Shown here in pieces: positions 23,359 through 33,229 of a DNA stretch of 64,000 bases. Every line of letters starts with the position of its first letter. Positions within the stretch are counted from its first letter, which is position 1. Below the pieces are notes generated by a model. It saw only the letters and a list, made by a program, of their open reading frames with translations, ran no database searches and had not been told where the DNA came from. The stretch covers positions 6,704,767 to 6,768,766 of the forward strand of contig CM028382.1 of the NCBI GenBank assembly GCA_013146195.2, given 5' to 3'. A program made the translations under genes and the position numbers. Source of the stretch: Codonopsis lanceolata. Lineage: Eukaryota; Streptophyta; Magnoliopsida; Asterales; Campanulaceae.

Positions 23359-24638
23359 TCGTTGTTTTTATTATAAAGAAAATAAAAATGGAGGGCTAGA
23401 CTCAGTTTTCACAAAAAAAAAAAAATCAATTTTCTTTAGTTTTTGGCTAAAATATGCTTGTTATATTTCTTTAGCATTTTAAATATTGTGTTCTTATATA
23501 TATGTGTATATATTTGTGGATATGATCCTCCATCTTGCAACAGTTTAGTTCCAGTTACCATTACATGTATATTTAAGAAAAAAAAACCAACAAAAACAAC
23601 AAAAGAAAAAAAAAGGATAAAAATATAGATTTTCGGGCAGCATAACAAAAGGGCTGGGGCTTTATTTTATTATTGCTTTATTCAGCTCTATTTTTTTTAT
23701 TATTTCTGCTTGCTTTATTTTTATCGCTCAAAATATGTACATATTATTTCATTCAGTTATTTTATTTTGGGGACTAGGACCAATATGTAATTAATAGGAA
23801 TAGATAGATTCCCCACTTTTCTTTCTATTTCTTGATGTGATTGGTTGCTTGCTCGCGCTCAAACTAAAAAGCCGAGAAAATCCACAAAGAACAACAAGAC
23901 ATGCCATATATGTTTTATTTCTTGCTTTATATCTGAAAAAAGAAGATTTTACTGCTTTCTAGATGCCGCACGCACGCAGAAATATTCCTAATTGCTATCC
24001 TATACCATGGCCAGCCTACCCCCTGCATAAGCCAATGTTAAATTGCATATAAGATCTCAGGACACTTCATGGACCGATCGGTTTTTACATCTCTGAATCA
24101 TTGGTCAGTCCCTGTGAAAAAAAGGAGGAAAAAGAAAAAAAAAAGGAAAAAAGATATGAATAAAAATATACACAGGGGCTGACTAATTATCTTCTGATGT
24201 TCGACCTAGACCATTTTGAATGGTGGATCCCGGAAAGAGTATAGACCCTTCGCTTGAGATCAGTCTAATCTTGGGGAGTCGAAAGACAGGTGGAATACAA
24301 AGTTCCTATACTCCGGAGAAAGAATCCACTATTCTAGGAATAGCCCTGAGACTGTCAAAATAAAGCGAGTGCATGTCCGGTCAATTGTAGGAAAAATAAA
24401 CAATAAATAAAAAAGAATACTAATAAAGGCACACTGTACTCCAAACCCAGAAAGCCTTCATCCAACCCTTTCTGATACCTCCAAACCCCTTTTCCTCATA
24501 AACCTGGCCAAAGTTTGGAAAGGCAAAGATAGTACCGGTCGTTTGATACAAGATACATGCACAAAGATCAGATCAGAAAATATCGGAGTCAGATTAGAAA
24601 AAAGCAGAATCAGTATAGAGGGTACAGATTTGGATAGT
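23359..24638 (+). other. retrotransposon leader, non-coding
   Basis: The 1.3-kb untranslated leader between primer site and gag, AT-rich with A-runs at about 24120-24160. No ORF is recognised. Confidence 0.5.
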
Positions 24639-26311
24639 ATGGCCGTCGAAAATGAACAGTCTTCAGCAAGTACTGATACATGGGCTCCCGGGTTCGCTCC
24701 TACTCCGGCCATGCAGCAATGGTTAGATCAAAAGATGGATGCACAGAATGATCGCATAATGATCCAAATGGCAAAACTCATGCAAGGTCCAAAACCCAAT
24801 GGTGAGGAGACCACTTTCCTTGCAACCCCTCAAGAAGCATCTACTCCTCATGCTCCTTTAAATCCAAACCCTCAGCCAAACACTAACCTTCCACCAATCG
24901 CCACCACCCCAATCGCCAATTTCTCACCAAATACTTATTACCAAAATTTTAACCCTCTCTTACCATACCCACCATATCCTTTCCCGAACACCCATATACC
25001 CCACAATTCAAGTGGCCTTCCATTTCCCATTGCTAACCCACTCCAAAACAACTCACATATGGACCTCATAAGTTATAACAAACCTGGCCAAGTAACGACC
25101 TATTTACCTTTCAATGATCCTGGTCGCCAAACAGAAGTCGCCAATAACCCACCTCTCCAAAATCCTTACCAAATGCCTCCTCAAAATCCTTACAAAAAAC
25201 CGCAACCCGAAATAAACCCAGTTACTCCAAATCCTACCAGCATATACCAAAACCCAACTCCCCCTCCCACAAAATTAGAGGCAGATATGGAGAACCTAAA
25301 AAGTATGATGCACAAAGTCTTGAACAAAGGGGAATTTTCTACACGGGCATTAACGCTAAAATCTTCAACCATACTACCCTCAAATTTCTAAATGCTCGAC
25401 ATAGAAAAATTCGATGGGATTGGATGCCTTATCTCCCACCTAAAATCATATTCTACTGGCATGCAATCAAGAGAGGCTAGCTTTGAGGCTATGGCCTCCA
25501 ATTTTCACCTTACCTTGATAGGGGCTACTAAGCAATGGTTAATACTAGCAGATGATAGCACCATGGGCACTTTGGACCAAATAGCAAAAGAATTCCTAAA
25601 TAGGTACAAAGACAATACTACCTCTGAAAATAAAAGGGAACTTGAGGCATGCATCCAAAAAGAAAATGAAACATTTGCAGAATTTGCAGCCAGGTGGAAG
25701 AGAAAAGTTGCCCAGACCTGATCCATCTGAATCGGCCCGGTTGTTTATAAAAAACCTTCAGCCAATTTATCTTGAACGCATGAGGTATCTTTTTTACGGT
25801 GATTTCAATACCATTGTTGAAATAGGAAATCGTATTGATGAAGATATACGTAAAGGGTCCCTAGAAATTGGTACACCTCCAAGTTCATTCTGCTATTCTG
25901 AATCAGAGGAAGATTCTACGGAAGAAGTCAACATTATAGAAATATTTCCAACTGGTAGATACAATAGTGTGCCATGGCCCATGGTTATATGGGACAAACA
26001 AGTTTGCCAATTTTGTTGAAGGAAGCAGTAATATCAACAGAAGCTTCATATGACCCTACCAAGGAAACAAAAGGCATTACGATGAATTATATGCCCCAAT
26101 GTCCCTAATATTACAAGGTTTAATGACACAAGGGGTCATGAAACCAATGGAGAATTATAAACCTCCAAAACGGCTACCAAGCACATGGGATCACTCTCAG
26201 TATTGCGAGTACCATCGTAGCAGTGGCCACCTCACTAATAAGTGTTATATGCTCAAAAGTGCCATCCAAGATCTCATTGATGACCATGTCATTGAGAGGT
26301 CACGTCCCTAA
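24639..26311 (+). pseudogene. gag of the LTR retrotransposon
   Basis: The likely start is ATG 24639 (MAVENEQSSAS). A Pro/Asn/Gln-rich N-terminal half follows, then the retrotransposon gag domain (MLDIEKFDG, SHLKSYSTGMQS, NFHLTLIGATKQWL, EFLNRYKDNTT, ETFAEFAARWKRKVAQ). Next come ESARLFIKNLQPIYLERMRY and a C-terminal knuckle-like YCEYHRSSGHLTNKC. Breaks: an in-frame TAA at 25389-25391 just before MLDIEKF, a frameshift at about 25716 after KVAQ, and another near 26015-26100. The order and motifs match gag of Tat/Ogre-type elements. It cannot give a full-length capsid protein. Confidence 0.85.
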
Positions 26312-28490
26312 ATTAGCATAATCAAATCAGCCAACCAGGACTAGTTTAAGAAAAATAATGCTACTCTGCCCTATATGATCACCCTTCCATCTTAAAGAAA
26401 AGAAAGTTTTATGCCAAAAGTAGCATGCTGAGCAATGGTCGAGCATCGCCGGATAAAGAACTTGGATAGGACGGAGCGTCTGTACAAGAAGTTGTTGGCC
26501 ACTCAAGGAAGGACAAAGAAAGACTTTGAGACTCATAAAACACTGAAATACCCTTTTGTATACACCTCTTCAAACCCTTTTTTCCTTAAAACCTCCTTTC
26601 GCTAAATAAAATCTTCTGGAAGCAACTTTTTTCAGACTTAGCGTCAGTTTTCGTAGATATTCCATGCATATCTCTTCTTTTCAATTCAGATCACCTATTC
26701 CCAAATATCCCCGGACAGGTTTTCTTCTAAGGACAATAAGTTGACTCCCTTAAAAACACCTAAATCTACATGAGTTGATAATGATTCATCCAAAAGATAT
26801 GGACCCGCAAACTATTAAAAATGCATGAAATTCAAAGTAGGCAAGTCGTCTTAACAGGAATCACCTTCGACCCATTATGGCCAAGCTGTTAGTAGCGTAC
26901 TGGGGCTTTTCACCATACACCTTGAAACCTTTGTTTAGTCCACCTTATGTCCTACTGAAACTAAGACCTTCCAAATATCCCCAGTCAAGCAACTACCCGC
27001 GTGATTTAGCTTCCCAAAAACTGGGACTGTATCGCCTTTTTATCCACAAAGAATGATTATCCCTTTGTCCCAAAAAGAGAGATGACATTCTCCAACTGCT
27101 ATGATGATGCTCCGAAAAGAAAAAAAGAAAAAAAAAGAAAAGAAAAAAAAAAGAAAAGAGAAAAGAAAAAAATCTCTTTGGAGCAAGTCCATCATTTGTC
27201 TATCTCTTTCTTACCCAAACTAGTTTGGAGCTTCTCGGGAAAAATCAACACATACACTTTTTAAATGTGGATTGAAGGAAAAAGAAAAATCCCACCATAC
27301 CCAAAAGCCCAAGCTACACCCAAAGTTAAAGCCAAAAGGCCTATCATATTCAAGACCAAAAGCCAATTATCCATCTAAAACCTACAGCCTGAAAAGCCAA
27401 CCAACGATTAAATTATTGATCACTTTTCTGTGAAGAGATCTTCTAACCTCAAAACCAATCCATCTCCAAAAGTTTAAACAAAACACCTTGAACCAGTCGC
27501 GATCAACAACTCTGCTTCAATCGGTTATAACGCGATTTGAGTCAAAGATAGAACTCCTTGCTAAAACACATGAAAACATCAAAAAATAATTACCAAGTAG
27601 GGTCCATAAACCCACAAAACCTGGTGATACTTGGCAACAGGGTGAACTCTGAATACCGACTCTTTTTCTTGTTCAATAGAGTCTTCCTCATATCCGGTGC
27701 CTTTGATTTTCTCTTCAAAAAAAAAGAGAAAAGTCCACCTAGGGGCTTTTCCTCCATCCACTTCTGAAGTCATTCGTATTCATAAAAATGCATCAATTGA
27801 GTATACTAGGGGCTTTCTATTCCATTTTGAAAAATTATTAATTGAGTCACCCTGGGGCTTTTTCCACCGAGCTCATGAGTCTTGTCTATAAAGTCTCCTA
27901 TCTCATATTCCCTAGATCATAGAGGCATTTTGGAAACACATATCAATCGAGAAAGTTCTGCCTCAACCTTACTGAACAAGGACTTCTTAGGGAAGGGTCC
28001 CTTATGATTTCTACGAACCAATTGGATTTATTTCGAATACACTTTGCCCCTACCTTCTTGTTGATGCCAGACTAGTTATCTATCGATCCGTTTAGAATAC
28101 CAAAGTTTGGGAACCTTACTTACAAGGTTGGACTCTTTGTTTCGCCTTGGTAGCACGCCAGTTTCCCTAAATTCTATCAGATCTTACTGCTTGACCGTCG
28201 TGTTATCTCCTCATATGGGCCCGTTTTTTGAAACCCCTCCTTACATTTTTTGCCAAAACCATGATATCTTGTTACCAAGTCAAAAGGAAAAAATGGGGAC
28301 CTCCATTAAGAAACCCTACCATGTGCCAGAAACCAAAGCATATACATCATACCTCATATGTTTGTGACTGAAGTTTCGAGTAAACCACAATAAAGCAACA
28401 ACCTCAGCCTTCTTACCTACCAGCCAAAGAGTATGGTGTGTTCATAAAAGATGAATTAATTCTCACTTAATTTGCAATGAGTGTCGCAAT
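26312..28490 (+). other. retrotransposon interior without pol
   Basis: Where protease, RT, RNase H and integrase would sit I recognise no domain in any frame. The text has GGGGCTTTT-type short repeats (26902, 27740, 27810, 27851) and an A-rich tract at 27115-27165. It appears to be non-coding filler as in non-autonomous LTR elements. Confidence 0.55.
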
Positions 28491-28499
28491 CTAAATCAA

Positions 28500-29410
28500 T
28501 GTTTTTCTCAAAACAACGCAATGAATATTGCATCAGATCCATGCATTTACCTTTTATGCTTGCATATCACATGAAATTTTGCATCTAGTCTTTGTGATGA
28601 GTCTTTTGCGGATGCAATGGATATTGCATATGATCTTTTCGTCAGCCTGTAGTGATGCAATTAATATTGCACCAGTTATTTGCATGCACTTTCTTTGTTA
28701 GTGATGTAATGGATATTACGTTAAATATTAACTTGTTTTTATCTGTTAGTGAAGCAATGCATATTGCATCGGATCTCGCATCAAGTTCGTAAAGATGCAA
28801 TGAATATTGCATTCGCCTTTCTGATAATGCGATGGATATCGCATTCTAGCGTTAAGATGCAATGAATATTGCATCCGCCTTTCTGATAATGTGATGGATA
28901 TCGCATCTAGCGTTGCGATGCAATGAATATTGCATCCGCCTTTATGATAATGCGATGGATATCACATCTAGTGTTGCGATGCAATGAATATTGCATCCGC
29001 CTTTTTTGATAATGCGATGGATATCACATCTAGCGTTGCGATGCAATGGATATTGCATCCAATCTTTGCAATGCAATGAATATTGCATCTGCATTTGCGG
29101 CGATGTAATGAATATTGCATCCAGTCTTTGCAATGCAATGAATATTGCATCTGTGTTTGCGGCGATGCAATGAATATTGCATCCAGTCTTTGCGATGCAA
29201 TGAATATTGCATTTGGGTTTTTGGCAATGCAATGAATATTGCATTGGCTCGCGGTGATGTAATGAATATTGCATCTGGGTTTGTGGTGGTGCAATGAATA
29301 TTGCAGCTGGGTTTGTGGCGATGCAATGAATATTGCATTTAGTCTTTGTGATGCAATGAATATTGCATCTTGATATGCGTTATTTTCACTAGGTTGTAAT
29401 GAATATTACA
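28500..29410. repeat. array of about 20 short palindromes (GATGCAAT-GAAT-ATTGCATC)
   Basis: The commonest unit is GATGCAATGAATATTGCATC: 8-bp inverted arms around GAAT or GGAT. Copies recur every 30-60 bp with spacers such as CGCCTTTCTGATAA or CAGTCTTTGC. Variants change both arms together: GCGAT...ATCGC (28831), GTAAT...ATTAC (28705, 29391), beside GCAAT...ATTGC. Some copies carry a one-arm mismatch (for example 28890, 28950, 29102). It lies between the pol-less interior and the polypurine tract of the LTR element. Confidence 0.92.
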
Positions 29411-29741
29411 ACAATCTTTCCGCATCACAATTTGTTTGTTTGCATCGGGCCGAACTACGTTTGGTTTGATTCCTTTTATTAAGGGATACGTAGGCAGCGT
29501 ACTTCGGAAGGTCCGACCATCAGAGCACTTAACTTGCATATCTGCTTAAAAACTACGATAACCTGCTATAACCGACTAAATATGTCTAGGATATGTGAGA
29601 TTTGGTATGCATTATAACTGCTACATGTTGCATTACTCCCCGTTATAATTTCCACGAAATTAGGGAGTCTATTTCTTATCAACGATGTTCGTTTACTCGG
29701 TAAGCTGCGGGTTACCCGTAAACTCCATCGTTGAGGGGCTC
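29411..29741 (+). other. 3' untranslated end of the retrotransposon interior
   Basis: Non-coding sequence ending in the purine-rich GTTGAGGGGCTC at 29730-29741, the likely polypurine tract directly before the 3' LTR. Confidence 0.55.
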
Positions 29742-31660
29742 TGTAGACACTCCAATTTCGTACCCCCTGACATGTAACATGACATGCGATATCAAGACCT
29801 GTTAAAACTTAACAACTGTCAAGTTACAGGGGTTAAGAATGCAAAAGGAAAAGCAGGATGCGTAAAACAGTGAAATGCAGGGGCCAAAGTGTCAAAAATC
29901 AAGCTAAAAAGGATCCGGGCGCCACCACTAAGCATACCTGGCACGGCGCCCAGAGCTCAAACAGTGCACTCCGTTTTGACATTTTGTACAAGCTCTCAAG
30001 CGCGCGGTACAAGCTGATGAAACACAAAGAAGAAATTTTAAAGACGACGAGGTCCCTTTTTCAGCCTATAAATAGAGGGCTTCGGCTTCAGAATTGAGGG
30101 CCGAGAAATCACTCACCCATAACGCACAACGTTTATTTTATGCAGTGAGAGCGATCGTGAGATAGAGAGAGCCCCCTCCTCCTATAAGCCTCGAAGCTAT
30201 GCCAAATCTCCTAAAAACTCAATTCTAATCGGTCAAAGTGAACCTTAGCCTTCAAGCTAGGATTCCACCCTATTTCTCCGGTCCAAAAATCCCAAAAAGA
30301 GCAGTTGCTCTGTCTGAATCTAGAGGCCAAATCCGCTAGAAGCAAGCAGTTGCTCTGCCCAATTTCCGCCAGCAGCAAGCAAACAACAACAAAAACGCAA
30401 GCAGTTGCTCCGCCCGTTTTACGGTGCCTGAAAGCAACTTTCGGAAACAATTATTTTGTCCGAATCATAACAACAACAAAAGACTCCCTCTCCCGGAAGG
30501 ACAGAGCGAGCACACCATACGCTCTTAAAGGTAAACCTTTAAGAGTTTCTATATAAAAATGTTATTTTCATCCGGCCCAATGTAAAAAAAATAAGCAGTT
30601 CTGCTGCCCGGATTTCTATAGAAAATAGCATAAAAAGAGCCATTATTATAGCCAAATATTTTTAAATGTATTTGTAATTACTGTAAGGAGGCAACTGCAA
30701 GTCTGTAAATAATGTATATACAAATATATCTGCTTTTAATGTTTTATTTCATTTGCTATATAAATATAATAAAATCATATTTTAGCCAAAAACCATTTTT
30801 GAGACCGAAATGGCGAGTTGGGTGCCTAACACCTTCCAACCTCGTAACTTAGCCTCCGAACCCCTTTTTACAAACTTTGGTTATTTTTGGTTTTTTCTGT
30901 ATTTCTCTTTAAAATAAAGATGACGACTCTGTTATAACATTTTGGATCACAGTGAGACCCGCAATATCCTTTTTTTTTTTTTTTTGTACTTTTCTGTTTT
31001 CCCCTAAACAAGGGACGATGAGAATGAAAAGGGTGATACATTTTCTGTATTTTGTTTTCCCTAAACAAGAGAGGATGAGATACGGGGAAGCCCAATGCAC
31101 TCATAACGATCCAAAATAAGCCTAAGGTCATGGTGAGGCTCGCAACATCCTTTTTTTGCACTTTCCCGTTTTCCCCTAAACAAGGGGTGATGAGAATGAA
31201 AAAGATGATGCATTTTCTGTATCTTGTTTTCACCTAAACAAGAGAGGGTGTGATATGGAGAAATTCAATGCACTTATAATGACCTAAGGCAATTTTCAAA
31301 AGTCCACAGTGAGACAGAACGTGTTCCCACGCACCTTCGCAACATCCTTTTTTTGCACTTTTTCGTTTTCCCCTAAACAAGGGAAGTGTGACTGAAAAGG
31401 GTGATGTGTTTTCTGTATCTTATTTTTCCCTAAAAAAGGGAGGATGAGATACGGAAAAATCCAAAGCTCTCATAATGGACCAAAGCTCACTCAGTGACCG
31501 AGGCATATTCAACGCACTTCTGACAACACTCTTTCTAGCACTTTCAATTTCGTCTTCTCCTAAACAAGGGAGGATAAAATGGAAAGAATGGTGTCCTTCC
31601 GCAACTCGCGTTCCCCTAAAAAAGGGAGCGCGGGATCTGGGAGATTCCGGGGCACTCACA
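29742..31660 (+). repeat. 3' LTR
   Basis: Same start (TGTAGACAC), end (GGCACTCACA), TATA box (30067-30075) and CCCCTAAACAAGGG module array (about 30970-31660) as the 5' LTR. Scattered substitutions and small indels separate the two LTRs by eye, so the insertion is not recent. Confidence 0.93.
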
Positions 31661-31859
31661 CCATGAAAGAACCTTTTGCAACAGGTTGTAACTATTCATA
31701 AGTAATAATATAGTCACATGCCAAACAAATGGAAAGCTGTTATATAAGCCGATTGTGACTAAGGTCACCAAGCAATACTTGGGAAACATTTTAAAATTTT
31801 AATAACATTGATGCTCAGTCCAGAACCAATGCAAACTGGAGTAGTTTTACATAAAATAC

Positions 31860-32290
31860 CTTGTTTGTTCGTAAAATTGGATCATTCACCGTTAACCCAG
31901 CTGTTTCTTCATACACTGAAATAAATCATACATGATACTTGTTTAAATAAGAAAACTTTTAGTTTCATCACCAGCAAAATAAACCTCAAGGAAATATGAT
32001 GAAAGACTAATAGGCAGAGATTGAATAACAGGAAAATACATAACACACTTGGAATAATAATTAGTGAAGGCCTATGCTATACAATGAGAATACACTATAA
32101 GCACATGGAAACAACACTTCAAGGAATATCAAACCCAAATACCTTGAATGGTAGCAGAATCTCCTTCCAAGCGAATGATTTCCCCAATCAGGTTGTCATG
32201 TCCAACATGAGCCAATTCATACATAGCAACCCCTGCCATTCCATCGGTAACAACTACTGGTCTTGATACTTGCGAAATGACATATTGTAA
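31860..32290 (-). pseudogene. V-type proton ATPase subunit A fragment, two exons with intron (captured)
   Basis: On the minus strand an exon from about 32290 to 32143 reads VSRPVVVTDGMAGVAMYEL, then AHVGHDNLIGEIIRLEGDSA and TIQ. This is the N-terminal beta-barrel part of the catalytic A subunit of the vacuolar H+-ATPase. A 227-bp intron with GTATTT donor and TTTCAG acceptor leads to 31915-31860, reading YEETAGLTVNDPILRTNK, followed by a GTATTT donor. Both exon borders are intact and in phase. The ATP-binding domain is absent, so no ATPase can be made. The retained intron shows capture from genomic DNA. It lies in the same Pack element as the hydrolase fragment and on the same strand. Confidence 0.9.
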
Positions 32291-32621
32291 TGCCAGAGAG
32301 CGAGACGCCAATCGGAGTTGTGAATGGAAACATAATGAAGCTTGTCGGTGGTACAAATGGGAGGCTTCACCCCTTTGTCCCAACTTGGAGGTCATCCACA
32401 CGAATCTTGTTTAGCAAATCGGTTCGATTCAAATTCGAAAACCCATCTAAGATTGGGGAGAAAGATTATGGAAATGAGGTGGTGAGTACCTGGTATCGAG
32501 GGAGGAGGGTTGGACGGTGGTTGGGGAAGCAGAGGAGACTGGATGCTGGATCTGGATTCTGGAAGAGGGCTGTCGCCGCATTGCACTAGGGGATTGGGTA
32601 AGGGAAAGGGTTAAGTTAGGT

Positions 32622-32656
<35 letters not shown>

Positions 32657-33229
32657 CGAATACCGAATCGAATACCATCACCCTCGTATTCATATTCGAA
32701 TCCTTATCGAATAAAAAAAAATCGAATTTAAATTCAAATACTGAATACCGAATTGAATAAAAAAAATTTGATTTGTTTACGAGCCTAACATCGCATCCCC
32801 ACACCGGATAATTTTCTAAAAGAAGGGGGGGGGGGGGGGGGAATGGGGACCTTTATCCAAAACTGAAGGTGAGAAGGGTAAGAAACAAAAGCAAACGGGA
32901 GGAGAACCGGTACATCCCTTTCAAATTTCCATAACCCGACCTCCAATCGACTATTAGGTTTCCCCCCTTCAAGTTTCAATCTCGGCATCATCTCGCAATC
33001 AAATTTCGCAGAGTTCAGCTAACATTTCTAGGGTTCGTATTTTTTCAATCTTTTATAATACATGCTTTAAATTTTTTATTACTCAACCGCTGCAATCAAT
33101 TCAATTGTAGCCATAATTTATGGTTTGTTTCCTTTAAATTATCCATTTAAATACTTTAAAGATTCATAGTTTCGATTAATTCTGTTTGATTTAGCTCTCT
33201 AAATTGATCAGTCAATCAGTCTTGTTCCA
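32291..33229 (+). other. right end of Pack element and upstream region of the next gene
   Basis: Up to 32787 this is Pack-element sequence, with a (TA)n run at 32618-32649 and ATTCGAAT-rich subterminal repeats. Positions 32825-32841 are an uninterrupted run of 17 G. From about 32900 the sequence leads into the putative 5' UTR of the coiled-coil gene that starts at 33230. The promoter itself is not resolved. Confidence 0.5.

Larger units (their letters stand above)
21437..31660 (+). mobile_element. LTR retrotransposon, 10.2 kb, gag-only, Tat/Ogre-like
   Basis: Two LTRs (21437-23340, 1904 bp; 29742-31660, 1919 bp) begin TGTAGACAC and end GGCACTCACA. They are flanked by a perfect 5-bp duplication CCATG (21432-21436 and 31661-31665). 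A primer-site-like TGGCGACTCTGATGGGG follows the left LTR and a purine tract (GAGGGGCTC) precedes the right one. The interior is 6.4 kb. It holds a broken gag (24639-26311), no recognisable protease, RT, RNase H or integrase, and a palindrome array (28500-29410). The gag type and primer site resemble the Tat/Ogre branch of Ty3/gypsy. It appears non-autonomous. Confidence 0.93.
20350..32787 (-). mobile_element. hAT-like Pack element carrying host gene pieces (split by an LTR retrotransposon)
   Basis: The left end reads TATGGGTGTAAACGAATCGA. The right end on the minus strand reads TAGGCTCGTAAACAAATCAA, an imperfect inverted pair typical of plant hAT-type non-autonomous elements. Both ends continue into ATTCGA-rich subterminal sequence (20355-20520 and 32650-32770). 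Candidate 8-bp flanks are ACAACACA (20342-20349) and ACATCGCA (32788-32795), 6 of 8 identical. Without the LTR element the Pack element is about 2.2 kb and holds fragments of an alpha/beta-hydrolase-like gene and of V-ATPase subunit A, both on the minus strand. Confidence 0.6.

Noticed and set aside
27082..27264. 60-aa ORF with long Lys/Glu run
   Set aside because: Arises from an A/G-rich low-complexity tract inside the non-coding retrotransposon interior.
28942..29338. Long overlapping ORFs of about 100 aa on the minus strand with repeated CNIHCIA/MQYSLH
   Set aside because: They are products of the palindrome array, open in several frames at once because the repeat lacks stops; no independent protein signal.
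28500..29410. CRISPR-like array
   Set aside because: Regular short palindromes superficially resemble CRISPR repeats, but units are only about 20 bp, spacers are themselves repetitive, and the array is inside a plant LTR retrotransposon.
24639..31660. Endogenous pararetrovirus or virus-like insertion
   Set aside because: LTRs, 5-bp TSD and gag type identify an ordinary plant LTR retrotransposon; no viral movement or coat protein seen.
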